DNA of 8,400 bases from an uncultured Leptolyngbya sp. Lineage in GTDB: Bacteria > Cyanobacteriota > Cyanobacteriia > Phormidesmidales > Phormidesmidaceae. This document shows, piece by piece, positions 1 to 5,228 of this stretch; positions within the stretch are counted from its first letter, which is position 1, and each line of letters starts with the position of its first letter. Both the position numbers and the translations under genes were made by a program. The notes below the pieces were generated by a model. That model saw only the letters and a list, made by a program, of their open reading frames with translations. It made no database searches and was not told where the DNA came from. The stretch covers positions 1 to 8,400 of the forward strand of contig CALBPH010000082.1 in NCBI GenBank assembly GCA_937899365.1, read 5' to 3'.

Positions 1-11
1 GAACAAGCGAT

Positions 12-16
12 AGGAG
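12..16 (+). promoter_or_regulatory. Ribosome binding site of the YciI-like gene
   Basis: AGGAG lies 10 nt upstream of the ATG at 27. It is one of only two convincing Shine-Dalgarno-like sequences in the window, and it decides the start in favour of the ATG over the upstream TTG at 21. Confidence 0.6.
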
Positions 17-26
17 CGGATTGGGA

Positions 27-296
27 ATGGCTAAGTTTGTGATGTGGGGCAGCTATTGTGAAAACGCTCTGGAAAAACGCACCCCCTATCGCGCAGACCA
101 TTTGGCAGGGCTGACGGAACAGAAAGACAAAGGTTTACTGACAGCCCTGGGACCAACCACCGATTACAGCAAGGTATTTGGCACCTACGAAGCTGACGAT
201 GAGGCAACTGTGCGTCAGCTAGTGGAGAATGATCCTTACTGGCTAAATGGCATTTGGACTGCGTACGAAGTTTATGAATGGAATCAGGTGTTTTAA
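27..296 (+). CDS. YciI-like (YCII domain) small protein
   Basis: This is a complete 89-residue protein of the YCII/YciI-like ferredoxin-fold family. Members are small dimeric alpha/beta barrel proteins; most have no known reaction, and some relatives act as dehydrochlorinases or muconolactone isomerase-like enzymes. Visible features are an N-terminal beta strand (KFVMWGSYC), the R-x-D-H-L helix start with the conserved His at residue 25, a central L-G-P turn, and the conserved D-P at 69-70 before a Trp/Tyr-rich C-terminal strand. The ATG at 27 is chosen over the in-frame TTG at 21 because AGGAG at 12-16 sits 10 nt before the ATG but only 4 nt before the TTG. The gene has no same-strand neighbour in the window, so context says nothing about its role. 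The family call is fairly secure; the function is unknown. Confidence 0.88.
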   Translation: MAKFVMWGSYCENALEKRTPYRADHLAGLTEQKDKGLLTALGPTTDYSKVFGTYEADDEATVRQLVENDPYWLNGIWTAYEVYEWNQVF

Positions 297-442
297 TCGC
301 GGGTCGATGGCATGGAACTAGGCTTGCCTTTTGAGGGGAGCTGTTGCTAATAAATATCCAGGATGAAGAAGGATGGTCTAGGCTATCTGCCGTGGGTGCC
401 CATAAGTATTTATGTCAAAACCAAAAAGAGAAAATAGGTAGT

Positions 443-462
443 CTCAGGCTAAGTTAGCTGAG
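443..462 (-). terminator. Hairpin over the stop codon of the nuclease-like gene, possible terminator
   Basis: The arms CTCAG (443-447) and CTGAG (458-462) pair, and CTA (449-451) pairs with TAG (455-457) around a 3-nt loop, with one bulged base at 448. This gives an 8-bp interrupted stem that includes the TAG stop at 449-451. Read on the minus strand, it is followed about 8 nt later by a T-rich stretch (424-435). That resembles a weak intrinsic terminator, but the T tract is too far from the stem for a confident call. The rest of the 297-442 gap shows no gene and no other strong structure. Confidence 0.3.
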
Positions 463-1075
463 TAAAATCTTTTTGCAAGGCTGATAAGATTGTCGCCACT
501 TCATAGAGACGATTATGACGTGACAGCAGAGAGAATGGCTCTGAGAAATCGTAGATTGAGTTCTCTAGCTTACAAAACATAAAATCACTGCCATTGGTTA
601 CCATGCCAAAAGCTGGTTGGGTTTCAGAGGCGCTCATGTAGGCAAGACATTGGGGTAGCGCGATGTCCACAGCAAATTTAGAACGTTTTGCTTCAACGGT
701 TAGTATCCACATCAGATTGCGAACAACCAAAACATCAATACGCCCTCGGTAAATTTCATCACGTTCGGCTACGTCTATGCGTACTGGAACTTCAGAACGA
801 ACAAAGCATGGCGGTTCATGAAATCCCAATCGCTCTAGTAAAGGTGCCACGATAGAAAGGAGAATGGTGCCCTCTGTTAATAAATCAGCTTCGTAGTAGT
901 TGCGATATCGCTGCTGAAGATGGTCAAGGAAGGCTTTGTTCTCATCACTAAGATTGCCTACTGGTATTTGCCATTCTGTAAAAAACGACTCGTCTGTACA
1001 CCGTTGTAACCCGAAGCGATTATTCAGTTCTTGAAAGCTTGAAATCGTTTTTTCAATCGCTAGCAAGGTACTCAT
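449..1075 (-). CDS. Solitary PD-(D/E)XK restriction-endonuclease-like protein
   Basis: The 208-residue protein carries a recognisable PD-(D/E)XK nuclease core: G-R-I-D with Asp114, a hydrophobic strand, then V-E-A-K with Glu128 and Lys130. A Gln142 follows in a helix (PQCLAYM), as is common in this fold. The N-terminal part is helical and has an acidic stretch around residues 62-70. Similar cyanobacterial proteins are often annotated as type I restriction R-subunit-like, but there is no helicase region and the protein is far shorter than HsdR. No methyltransferase or specificity gene lies nearby, so a working restriction-modification pair is not supported here. A rough count of several lines gives about 44% G+C, against about 60% in the Gfo/Idh gene, which hints at a different origin. 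The ATG at 1075 has no clear Shine-Dalgarno sequence. The fold is fairly sure; DNA target and role are unknown. Confidence 0.78.
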   Translation of the reverse strand: MSTLLAIEKTISSFQELNNRFGLQRCTDESFFTEWQIPVGNLSDENKAFLDHLQQRYRNYYEADLLTEGTILLSIVAPLLERLGFHEPPCFVRSEVPVRIDVAERDEIYRGRIDVLVVRNLMWILTVEAKRSKFAVDIALPQCLAYMSASETQPAFGMVTNGSDFMFCKLENSIYDFSEPFSLLSRHNRLYEVATILSALQKDFTQLT

Positions 1076-1101
1076 AAGTTAGATGAGACGTGAGTAGATT
1101 C

Positions 1102-1107
1102 ATTGTA
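1102..1107 (-). promoter_or_regulatory. Possible -10 box of the nuclease-like gene
   Basis: On the minus strand this reads TACAAT, five of six bases of the sigma-70 -10 consensus, 26 nt before the ATG at 1075. No good -35 hexamer is found at the usual distance, so the assignment rests on one hexamer and its position in a divergent intergenic region. Confidence 0.25.
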
Positions 1108-1236
1108 CCCAATAGCTAGATATGGAAGGGTAGGCTGATTGGCTGTGTAGAAACCATAAACTGGAGAACGTTGAGGGATAATTGTGAGTGTTATGTTGAA
1201 GGCTTGATGCTCCGCTCGTCTCTTTAAGAACACACT

Positions 1237-2226
1237 ATGGTAATCACCCCTAGCCAACTGTCCCAGGTCACTGCTCGCTGTGAATTATCGGTCGTTGTGC
1301 CCATTTATAACGAGTGTGAGAGCATTCCACTACTGGTTAAGAAAATTACTGGGGCGGTTCAGGCTATGGAGGTGTCCTATGAGCTGATCTGTGTGGATGA
1401 TGGGTCCACTGATGGGTCAGGGAAGCTACTTAAAACCATTGCCAAGGAACGCCATGACCTGCGGGTAATTTTGCTACGGCGCAACTATGGACAAACACCT
1501 GCAATGGCAGCAGGCTTTAACTATGCCAGGGGTCGGGTGATTGTTACCCTGGATGGAGATTTACAAAATGAGCCTGCGGACATCGCTACGGTTTATCACA
1601 AGCTGCATGAAGGCTATGACCTGGTGAGCGGCTGGCGCAGAAACCGTCAGGACAATGCGGTCACTCGACTACTGCCATCAAAAATTGCTAATTGGCTCAT
1701 TGCGCGAGTAACTGGAGTAAGACTCCATGACTATGGCTGCTCGCTTAAGGCCTACAGCGCTGAGGTGGTCAAAGATATGAACCTCTATGGAGAGCTGCAT
1801 CGTTTTTTGCCAGCCTTGGCTTACATCGAGGGTGCTCGCATTAGTGAGGTGCCGGTGCGTCACCATGCTCGTCAGTTTGGTCAAAGCAAATACGGTCTAG
1901 GGCGCACCTTTCGAGTGGCGCTAGACCTGTTGACCATTTACTTTATGAAGACATTTTTGACGAGACCCATGCATGTGTTTGGCCCATTTGGGGCAATTTC
2001 GGTGCTGGCGGGTCTAGGACTAAGTATCTATCTGGCGTTTGTAAAGCTCATCTTGCAGGCCGATATTGGTAATCGGCCTTTGTTGATGTTAGCGGTGGTT
2101 TTGTTTATTTCTGGAATTCAGCTACTGAGTGTGGGACTGTTGGCTGAGCTGATGATGCGCACCTACCATGAGTCGCAAAAACGCCCCATTTACCGAGTGC
2201 GGGAAGTGGTGGGGGGCAAACTTTAA
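1237..2226 (+). CDS. Family 2 glycosyltransferase, polyprenyl-phosphate type, with two C-terminal membrane helices
   Basis: The 329-residue protein is a GT2 enzyme of the DPM1/GtrB/ArnC type. These enzymes transfer a sugar from a nucleotide donor to a polyprenyl phosphate at the cytoplasmic face of the membrane, for later use in envelope glycans. Visible motifs are the starting strand L-S-V-V-V-P-I-Y-N-E (18-26), V-D-D-G-S-T-D-G (53-60), the metal/nucleotide D-x-D at Asp106 and Asp108 within L-D-G-D-L-Q, and S-G-W-R-x-x-R (131-137). Two hydrophobic spans at about 250-275 and 285-308 match the usual C-terminal membrane anchor, followed by a basic tail. The length is normal for this type. The ATG at 1237 puts about 17 residues before the first strand, and no Shine-Dalgarno sequence is evident. 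The sugar and acceptor cannot be deduced. The gene overlaps the convergent DUF4346 gene by 4 bp. Confidence 0.92.
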   Translation: MVITPSQLSQVTARCELSVVVPIYNECESIPLLVKKITGAVQAMEVSYELICVDDGSTDGSGKLLKTIAKERHDLRVILLRRNYGQTPAMAAGFNYARGRVIVTLDGDLQNEPADIATVYHKLHEGYDLVSGWRRNRQDNAVTRLLPSKIANWLIARVTGVRLHDYGCSLKAYSAEVVKDMNLYGELHRFLPALAYIEGARISEVPVRHHARQFGQSKYGLGRTFRVALDLLTIYFMKTFLTRPMHVFGPFGAISVLAGLGLSIYLAFVKLILQADIGNRPLLMLAVVLFISGIQLLSVGLLAELMMRTYHESQKRPIYRVREVVGGKL

Positions 2227-2630
2227 TCTTGCACGTAGGGTGTGCCGTTAATTAGGGCGGTTTCGGCACGGACAAATTCTCTCCCTAGATAGGCGGCGTG
2301 GTCTAGGTAGCGGATGGGACAGGCATTTTCTTTGTCCTCAAATAGCTTGATGCATAGCTCTTTGGCCGTGCGGCCCTGGTATAGGCGTGTTTCTTGGCGA
2401 GGTGGCGCGTTTTTCTTAGCAAGCAGGGGCTTACCGGTTTTGGGGTCGCAGGCTACGCCCTTGTCGTTGATGACATTGGTGAAATGTTTGGCGCAGATTA
2501 GACCTTGCTCAGTGTCGAGGTAGATTAAAAAATAACCGTCGGGGTCGAGGTCAATAAACCGTTTAGAGAGCTTGTCGTCAAGAGTCTTGAGAGTATCGGC
2601 GGCGGGGCGTGTGTATTGACTGATGGTCAT
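2223..2630 (-). CDS. DUF4346 family protein
   Basis: The 135-residue protein matches, from memory, the short cyanobacterial form of DUF4346. The characteristic stretches are L-D-P-D-G-Y-F-L-I-Y (28-37), A-K-H-F-T-N (47-52), the G-R-T-A-K-E-L segment (86-92), and D-H-A-A-Y-L-G-R-E near 110-118, ending in Y-V-Q-D. In archaea the same domain is found joined to dihydropteroate-synthase-like proteins, which hints at a pterin or one-carbon link. The function is uncharacterised and none is asserted here. There is no signal peptide or membrane segment, so it is likely cytoplasmic. The ATG at 2630 lacks a Shine-Dalgarno sequence. The gene is downstream of the FemAB-like gene on the same strand with a 159-bp gap, and its TAA interleaves with the stop of the convergent glycosyltransferase. 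Confidence 0.8.
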   Translation of the reverse strand: MTISQYTRPAADTLKTLDDKLSKRFIDLDPDGYFLIYLDTEQGLICAKHFTNVINDKGVACDPKTGKPLLAKKNAPPRQETRLYQGRTAKELCIKLFEDKENACPIRYLDHAAYLGREFVRAETALINGTPYVQD

Positions 2631-2709
2631 GGTAGAGAAGCGGTTTTAATGAAATTAGAACCCAGTCAGGTCCGTTGGGTCCCATATTCTACCGTGCAGG
2701 TTCTCTGAT

Positions 2710-2734
2710 TTCACCTGGGCTGAATAAGGGTGAA
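2710..2734. repeat. Inverted repeat in the gap upstream of the DUF4346 gene
   Basis: TTCACC (2710-2715) and GGTGAA (2729-2734) form a perfect 6-bp inverted repeat with a 13-nt spacer. It lies about 80-100 nt upstream of the DUF4346 start codon and is not followed by a T tract on either strand, so an operator-like site is more plausible than a terminator. No regulator is implied. Confidence 0.35.
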
Positions 2735-2774
2735 TGCTAAGGGGCATAAATAATAGCGATAGTCTCTGAAAATG

Positions 2775-2786
2775 AGCCCGAAGGCT
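2775..2786 (-). terminator. cUUCGg tetraloop hairpin just after the FemAB-like gene
   Basis: On the minus strand, AGCC-TTCG-GGCT forms a 4-bp stem closed by a C(UUCG)G loop, an exceptionally stable RNA tetraloop. It begins three bases after the TAA stop (2790-2792) and is followed by CATTTTC. The stem is short and the T run only four bases, so it is at best a weak intrinsic terminator or a 3'-end stabilising structure. Its position argues that the FemAB-like and DUF4346 genes may not be fully co-transcribed. Confidence 0.4.
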
Positions 2787-2789
2787 GCA

Positions 2790-3998
2790 TTATTCTTCGT
2801 TTTTTTCTGTGGGTAGTGGCTTTAGGGGCAAATCTGCGTTGATAGCGTCAATTTCTTGCTGTTCGGCGGTGTTGATGCGCTCAATATAGTTGTCGAGGAC
2901 CTGGGTTAGGGTGGGGTGATAAAACCGATGCAGGCTGTAGTTGGGGGCAGCGGGAAAGCCACGTCGTTTTTTGTGGCGACCGCCGGCACCGGGGTCAAAT
3001 AGCTGGATGCCGTTGGTAATGCCCCAATCGATGGGTTCGTAGTAACAGGCGTTGAAGTGGAGATGGTTATAGTCTTCGACCGCGCCCCAATAGCGACCGT
3101 ACAGACGTTCACCCTTGGTCAGGCAAAATGACATGCCGATGGGATCGTTGCTGTCGTTAGCATAGGCGGCAAATACAACGGTGCGATCGCAAAACTCCGG
3201 GTGCAGCTGCTGAAAAAATTGACGCGTCAGATACTTGCTCCCCCACCAGCCAAACTTGTCACAGGTATCGCTATAAAAGTCGTACACCAGATTACACAAC
3301 GTATCCGATAGGCCGTCCCCAGTGTGTACCTCAAAATGCAGGCCGGCCTTGGTAACAGATTTACGCTCTCGCTTAATATTGCGCCGCTGGTTAGCATTAA
3401 AGCGGGCCAAATAATCATCAAAGGTACCGTAGCCCTCATTTTTCCAAATGTAGCTGTGGTGTAGCCATTTTTGAAAGCCCAAGGACTCCATAGTGCTGCG
3501 CCAGGCAGGATCAGCATACAGAAAATGACAGCCTGAAATCTGATTTTGCTGACAAAACTGATCGCTGGCCGCCACCATGACTTTGGTCAACATAGCCTCA
3601 TCTTCTCCGACCGCAATCAAAAAGCGGTAGCCCTCGGCGGGGGTAAACGGCGACATCCCCAGCAATTTGGGATAGTAGTCAATACCCAACTGCTCAGCCA
3701 AATCCGCCCACTGATGGTCAAACACAAACTCACCCCGACTGTGGCCCTTAAGGTACAAGGGAGCCGCTGCCACCAGGGTGTCCTTGCACCAGACGGTCAA
3801 ATGATTAGGAAGCCAGCCCGCTTGAGCCACCGTACTGCCAGATGTTTCCATCGAATTCAGCCAAAACCATTCCAGAAATGGCGTCTTGAGGGGCTGTGCC
3901 ATCTGGTCCCAGGTAGTTCGGGGTAGGTCTGCCATGCAGATGACCCAGCGAAGCGTGTAGTCGGTCAGGGACTGGGGCGGAGAGATGGTTATACCCAT
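2790..3998 (-). CDS. FemAB-like (DUF482-type) GNAT-fold transferase
   Basis: The 402-residue protein belongs to the family described as 'peptidoglycan biosynthesis/recognition' (FemAB_like, formerly DUF482), built from GNAT-like folds related to FemA/FemB aminoacyl transferases. The substrate is not established for cyanobacterial members. Characteristic stretches are the N-terminal P-F-L-E-W-F-W (40-46), A-A-P-L-Y-L-K (78-84), the basic R-R-N-I-K-R-E-R (205-212), G-R-Y-W-G (301-305), the H-F-N-A-C-Y-Y segment (314-320), and F-D-P-G-A-G-G-R-H-K near 334-343. The length fits the family. No signal peptide is visible, so it is likely cytoplasmic. The start at 3998 keeps the Y-T-L-R-W strand at 14-18 that usually opens the domain; Met22 would cut this off. 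No Shine-Dalgarno sequence is apparent. It lies 113 bp downstream of the RibD-like gene on the same strand. The family call is firm; the role is inferred only from the family name. Confidence 0.88.
   Translation of the reverse strand: MGITISPPQSLTDYTLRWVICMADLPRTTWDQMAQPLKTPFLEWFWLNSMETSGSTVAQAGWLPNHLTVWCKDTLVAAAPLYLKGHSRGEFVFDHQWADLAEQLGIDYYPKLLGMSPFTPAEGYRFLIAVGEDEAMLTKVMVAASDQFCQQNQISGCHFLYADPAWRSTMESLGFQKWLHHSYIWKNEGYGTFDDYLARFNANQRRNIKRERKSVTKAGLHFEVHTGDGLSDTLCNLVYDFYSDTCDKFGWWGSKYLTRQFFQQLHPEFCDRTVVFAAYANDSNDPIGMSFCLTKGERLYGRYWGAVEDYNHLHFNACYYEPIDWGITNGIQLFDPGAGGRHKKRRGFPAAPNYSLHRFYHPTLTQVLDNYIERINTAEQQEIDAINADLPLKPLPTEKNEE
3183..3190. repeat. HIP1 octamer GCGATCGC
   Basis: This is a perfect copy of the highly iterated palindrome of cyanobacterial genomes, inside the FemAB-like gene. 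It is the main sequence-level sign that the host is a cyanobacterium. Confidence 0.85.
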
Positions 3999-4087
3999 TG
4001 CTTGGCAGAGCGTATTAGTTCACTACGGTAATGTAGCGCGTTTAGTCTGAAGAATGGGGTGCAGACGAGACGCGATTACCACTGCCG

Positions 4088-4134
4088 TGAATTATCAATG
4101 GCAACGCTCTGTTATCGCTGCCGTTGATAATTCA
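4088..4134. repeat. 16-bp inverted repeat spanning the stop codon of the RibD-like gene
   Basis: The arms at 4088-4103 and 4119-4134 pair over 16 positions with one G-T wobble (4099 with 4123), around a 15-nt loop at 4104-4118. The right-hand arm encodes the last residues of the RibD-like protein, the loop contains its TAA stop (4112-4114), and the left-hand arm is in the 3' untranslated region. Each arm adjoins or contains CTGCCGT (4082-4088 and 4118-4124). A second, shorter pairing of TTATC (4112-4116) with GATAA (4126-4130) competes with the long stem. No T tract follows on the minus strand, so it is not a standard intrinsic terminator. Confidence 0.8.
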
Positions 4135-4822
4135 AAAACACTTCATCACCAATGGTTTGGTTTGAGCTTAGGGTAAACTTGGGAGCCTTATCTAGGGAAA
4201 AACCGTCACCGTCGCAGGGGGTGGGCGCTGCAGCGCCACCGATGACCAACGGACAGATGGTGAGCCAGAGTTCATCGATCAAGTCAGCGGCCATCAGTCG
4301 CTCAACCAGCTGTCCGCCCCCCATGACCAGTAACTGGTGAATATCCAGGGTGTGCAGTTCATGCAAAATTTGTATCCAATCGTAGTCCCCCGTTGAGGCC
4401 TTGGGAGCTACCCAAACCCGATCAAAGCCCGACTGCCCCAGCCATGGTTCAGCACCGGCTGGTGTGGTCAATAACCAGCGCGGCACTGGCTGACTAAAGA
4501 ATTGTGCAGTCGGGTCCAAATCCCCTGAGGGGGAGCAGACAATATGAATAGGTTGGGGCGATTGCTTTCGACGGGTGGCTAAAAGGGCGGGCTGTTTAAT
4601 CAGGGCGGTGGTGCCATAGGCCCGTAGGGTGCCTGCACCAAACAGGGTGGCGTCTGCGGCAGCTAGGCGTTGTTCTAGATGACGCTGATCGGTGGCCGAG
4701 GGAAACCTGGCCGCAGTGCGATGGGTATCACTAATTTTGCCGTCAGCGCTCATGGCCAAAATAGCGGTGACATGGGGACGATTTTGGATTGCGGATCTGG
4801 GCTGTGAAGCTGACGCTGGCAT
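4112..4822 (-). CDS. RibD C-terminal-domain (dihydrofolate-reductase-like) family reductase
   Basis: The 236-residue protein is a stand-alone RibD_C domain, the NAD(P)H-dependent reductase fold shared with dihydrofolate reductase. In RibD this domain reduces the ribosyl chain of a pyrimidine intermediate in riboflavin synthesis; many stand-alone members have other or unknown substrates. Visible motifs are A-M-S-A-D-G-K-I (23-30), A-D-A-T-L-F-G-A-G-T-L-R (56-67), V-M-G-G-G-Q-L (166-172, cofactor phosphate loop), and T-I-C-P-L-V-I-G-G (188-196). The zinc-binding deaminase half of bifunctional RibD is absent, so this is not a complete RibD. The start at 4822 gives about 15 polar residues before the first strand; no Shine-Dalgarno sequence is visible. 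It lies upstream of the FemAB-like gene on the same strand. The family is clear; involvement in riboflavin synthesis is only possible. Confidence 0.85.
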   Translation of the reverse strand: MPASASQPRSAIQNRPHVTAILAMSADGKISDTHRTAARFPSATDQRHLEQRLAAADATLFGAGTLRAYGTTALIKQPALLATRRKQSPQPIHIVCSPSGDLDPTAQFFSQPVPRWLLTTPAGAEPWLGQSGFDRVWVAPKASTGDYDWIQILHELHTLDIHQLLVMGGGQLVERLMAADLIDELWLTICPLVIGGAAAPTPCDGDGFSLDKAPKFTLSSNQTIGDEVFLNYQRQR

Positions 4823-4854
4823 GTTCTTGACTAAGGCAGAGGAGCCCAGAATAT

Positions 4855-4868
4855 TCGCTTACAAGCGA
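4855..4868. repeat. Short inverted repeat upstream of the RibD-like gene
   Basis: TCGCTT (4855-4860) and AAGCGA (4863-4868) are perfect inverted arms 2 nt apart; as RNA they would form a 5-bp stem with a TACA-type loop. It lies 33-46 nt upstream of the RibD-like start codon and just downstream of the broken reading frame at 4906. It could be an operator or a 3'-end structure of the remnant. Confidence 0.35.
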
Positions 4869-4905
4869 TTAAGCTACCTTTGATAAGGCTTCATCTATGT
4901 AAGTG

Positions 4906-5147
4906 CTATTTCAACTTTTCGCTAGGTAGCCGGTAGGTAGGTAAAACCAGTCGATAAACTAAATGGGTGTTAATACCGGTATCAGTAATAACACGATGGT
5001 CGTGGGTACGGCCATGGTAAAAGCTGACATTGGTGGATAGTAGTTTACCCGTAGGCATAACATCGAAATAGGCCAGCTGTCCGCAGCGTGGTCTGGGTTA
5101 CGGCAAACTAAGGAGTAAGTCCCCTTGGGGAGTAGGTCCGTTCGTTG
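4906..5147 (-). pseudogene. Candidate broken gene, C-terminal remnant of an unrecognised protein
   Basis: From 5097 down to a TAG stop at 4906-4908 the minus strand is open for 63 codons, and the product looks like a genuine protein end: A-Y-F-D-V-M-P-T-G-K near the start, then V-S-F-Y-H-G-R-T-H-D-H, then T-D-T-G-I-N-T-H-L-V-Y-R-L-V, and a polar tail. Codons mostly end in pyrimidines. The same frame is closed by TAA at 5098-5100, while the neighbouring frame is open and protein-like from 5147 to about 5070 (P-K-G-T-Y-S-L-V-C-R-N-P-D). Together they suggest a frameshifted remnant with no start codon. An alternative is an intact 50-residue gene from the ATG at 5056-5058, which has no Shine-Dalgarno sequence. 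I do not recognise the family. The call rests on the look of the translation and could be chance. Confidence 0.35.
5112..5139. promoter_or_regulatory. Direct repeat pair upstream of the histidine kinase
   Basis: GGAGTAAGTCC (5112-5122) and GGAGTAGGTCC (5129-5139) match at 10 of 11 bases, with starts 17 bp apart. The spacer and edges also form a TCCCC-TT-GGGGA palindrome at 5120-5131. The pair ends 13 bp upstream of a TACAAT hexamer and would cover the -35 area of a promoter there, as sites for an activator often do. No regulator can be named. Confidence 0.35.
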
Positions 5148-5152
5148 TTATC

Positions 5153-5158
5153 TACAAT
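5153..5158 (+). promoter_or_regulatory. Possible -10 box of the histidine kinase gene
   Basis: TACAAT matches five of six -10 consensus bases, 70 nt upstream of the kinase ATG. No TTGACA-like hexamer lies at 16-18 bp spacing; the GGAGTA-type direct repeats occupy that position instead, which would fit an activator-dependent promoter. Confidence 0.25.
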
Positions 5159-5228
5159 TTTGCTTCCACGGCTTATCTCTGTGCTTCCTGTTGAAATCAG
5201 TGACGGTTCTTTAAGTTGTTAGCGGTTT

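Larger units (their letters stand above)
4823..5228. other. 406-bp intergenic region between the RibD-like gene and the histidine kinase
   Basis: No intact gene of convincing length is present. The region should contain the divergent promoters for both flanking genes. It holds a hairpin-capable inverted repeat at 4855-4868 (TCGCTT-AC-AAGCGA), a GCTA-GG-TAGC repeat at 4921-4930 running into a (GGTA)3 tract at 4932-4943, a perfect 10-bp palindrome ATACCGGTAT at 4973-4982, a protein-like minus-strand reading frame at 4906-5097, and a direct-repeat pair at 5112-5139. The palindrome and the GGTA tract lie inside the protein-like frame and may simply be codons. Confidence 0.7.

Noticed and set aside
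309..332. Possible terminator after the YciI-like gene (GGCA ... TGCC followed by TTTT)
   Set aside because: The stem is only 4 bp with a 12-nt loop, too weak to call.
1180..1188. AATTGTGAG, identical to part of the E. coli lac operator
   Set aside because: Nine bases with no symmetric second half; there is no LacI-type gene here, so it is a chance match.
1072..1257. A 61-codon minus-strand frame joined to the nuclease-like gene by a 4-bp overlap
   Set aside because: The overlap looks operon-like, but the product shows no recognisable motif, the frame runs into the start of the glycosyltransferase gene, and it would use up the whole divergent promoter region.
3546..3926. A 126-codon plus-strand frame
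   Set aside because: It is antisense to the well-supported FemAB-like gene and its product has no domain features.
4973..4982. Perfect palindrome ATACCGGTAT
   Set aside because: It is a striking 10-mer, but it falls within the protein-like minus-strand frame (codons for D-T-G-I) and has no second copy or flanking symmetry, so an operator call is not supported.
4963..5040. A 25-codon plus-strand ORF in the intergenic gap
   Set aside because: It has no ribosome binding site and a low-complexity product, and the opposite strand is more protein-like over the same bases.
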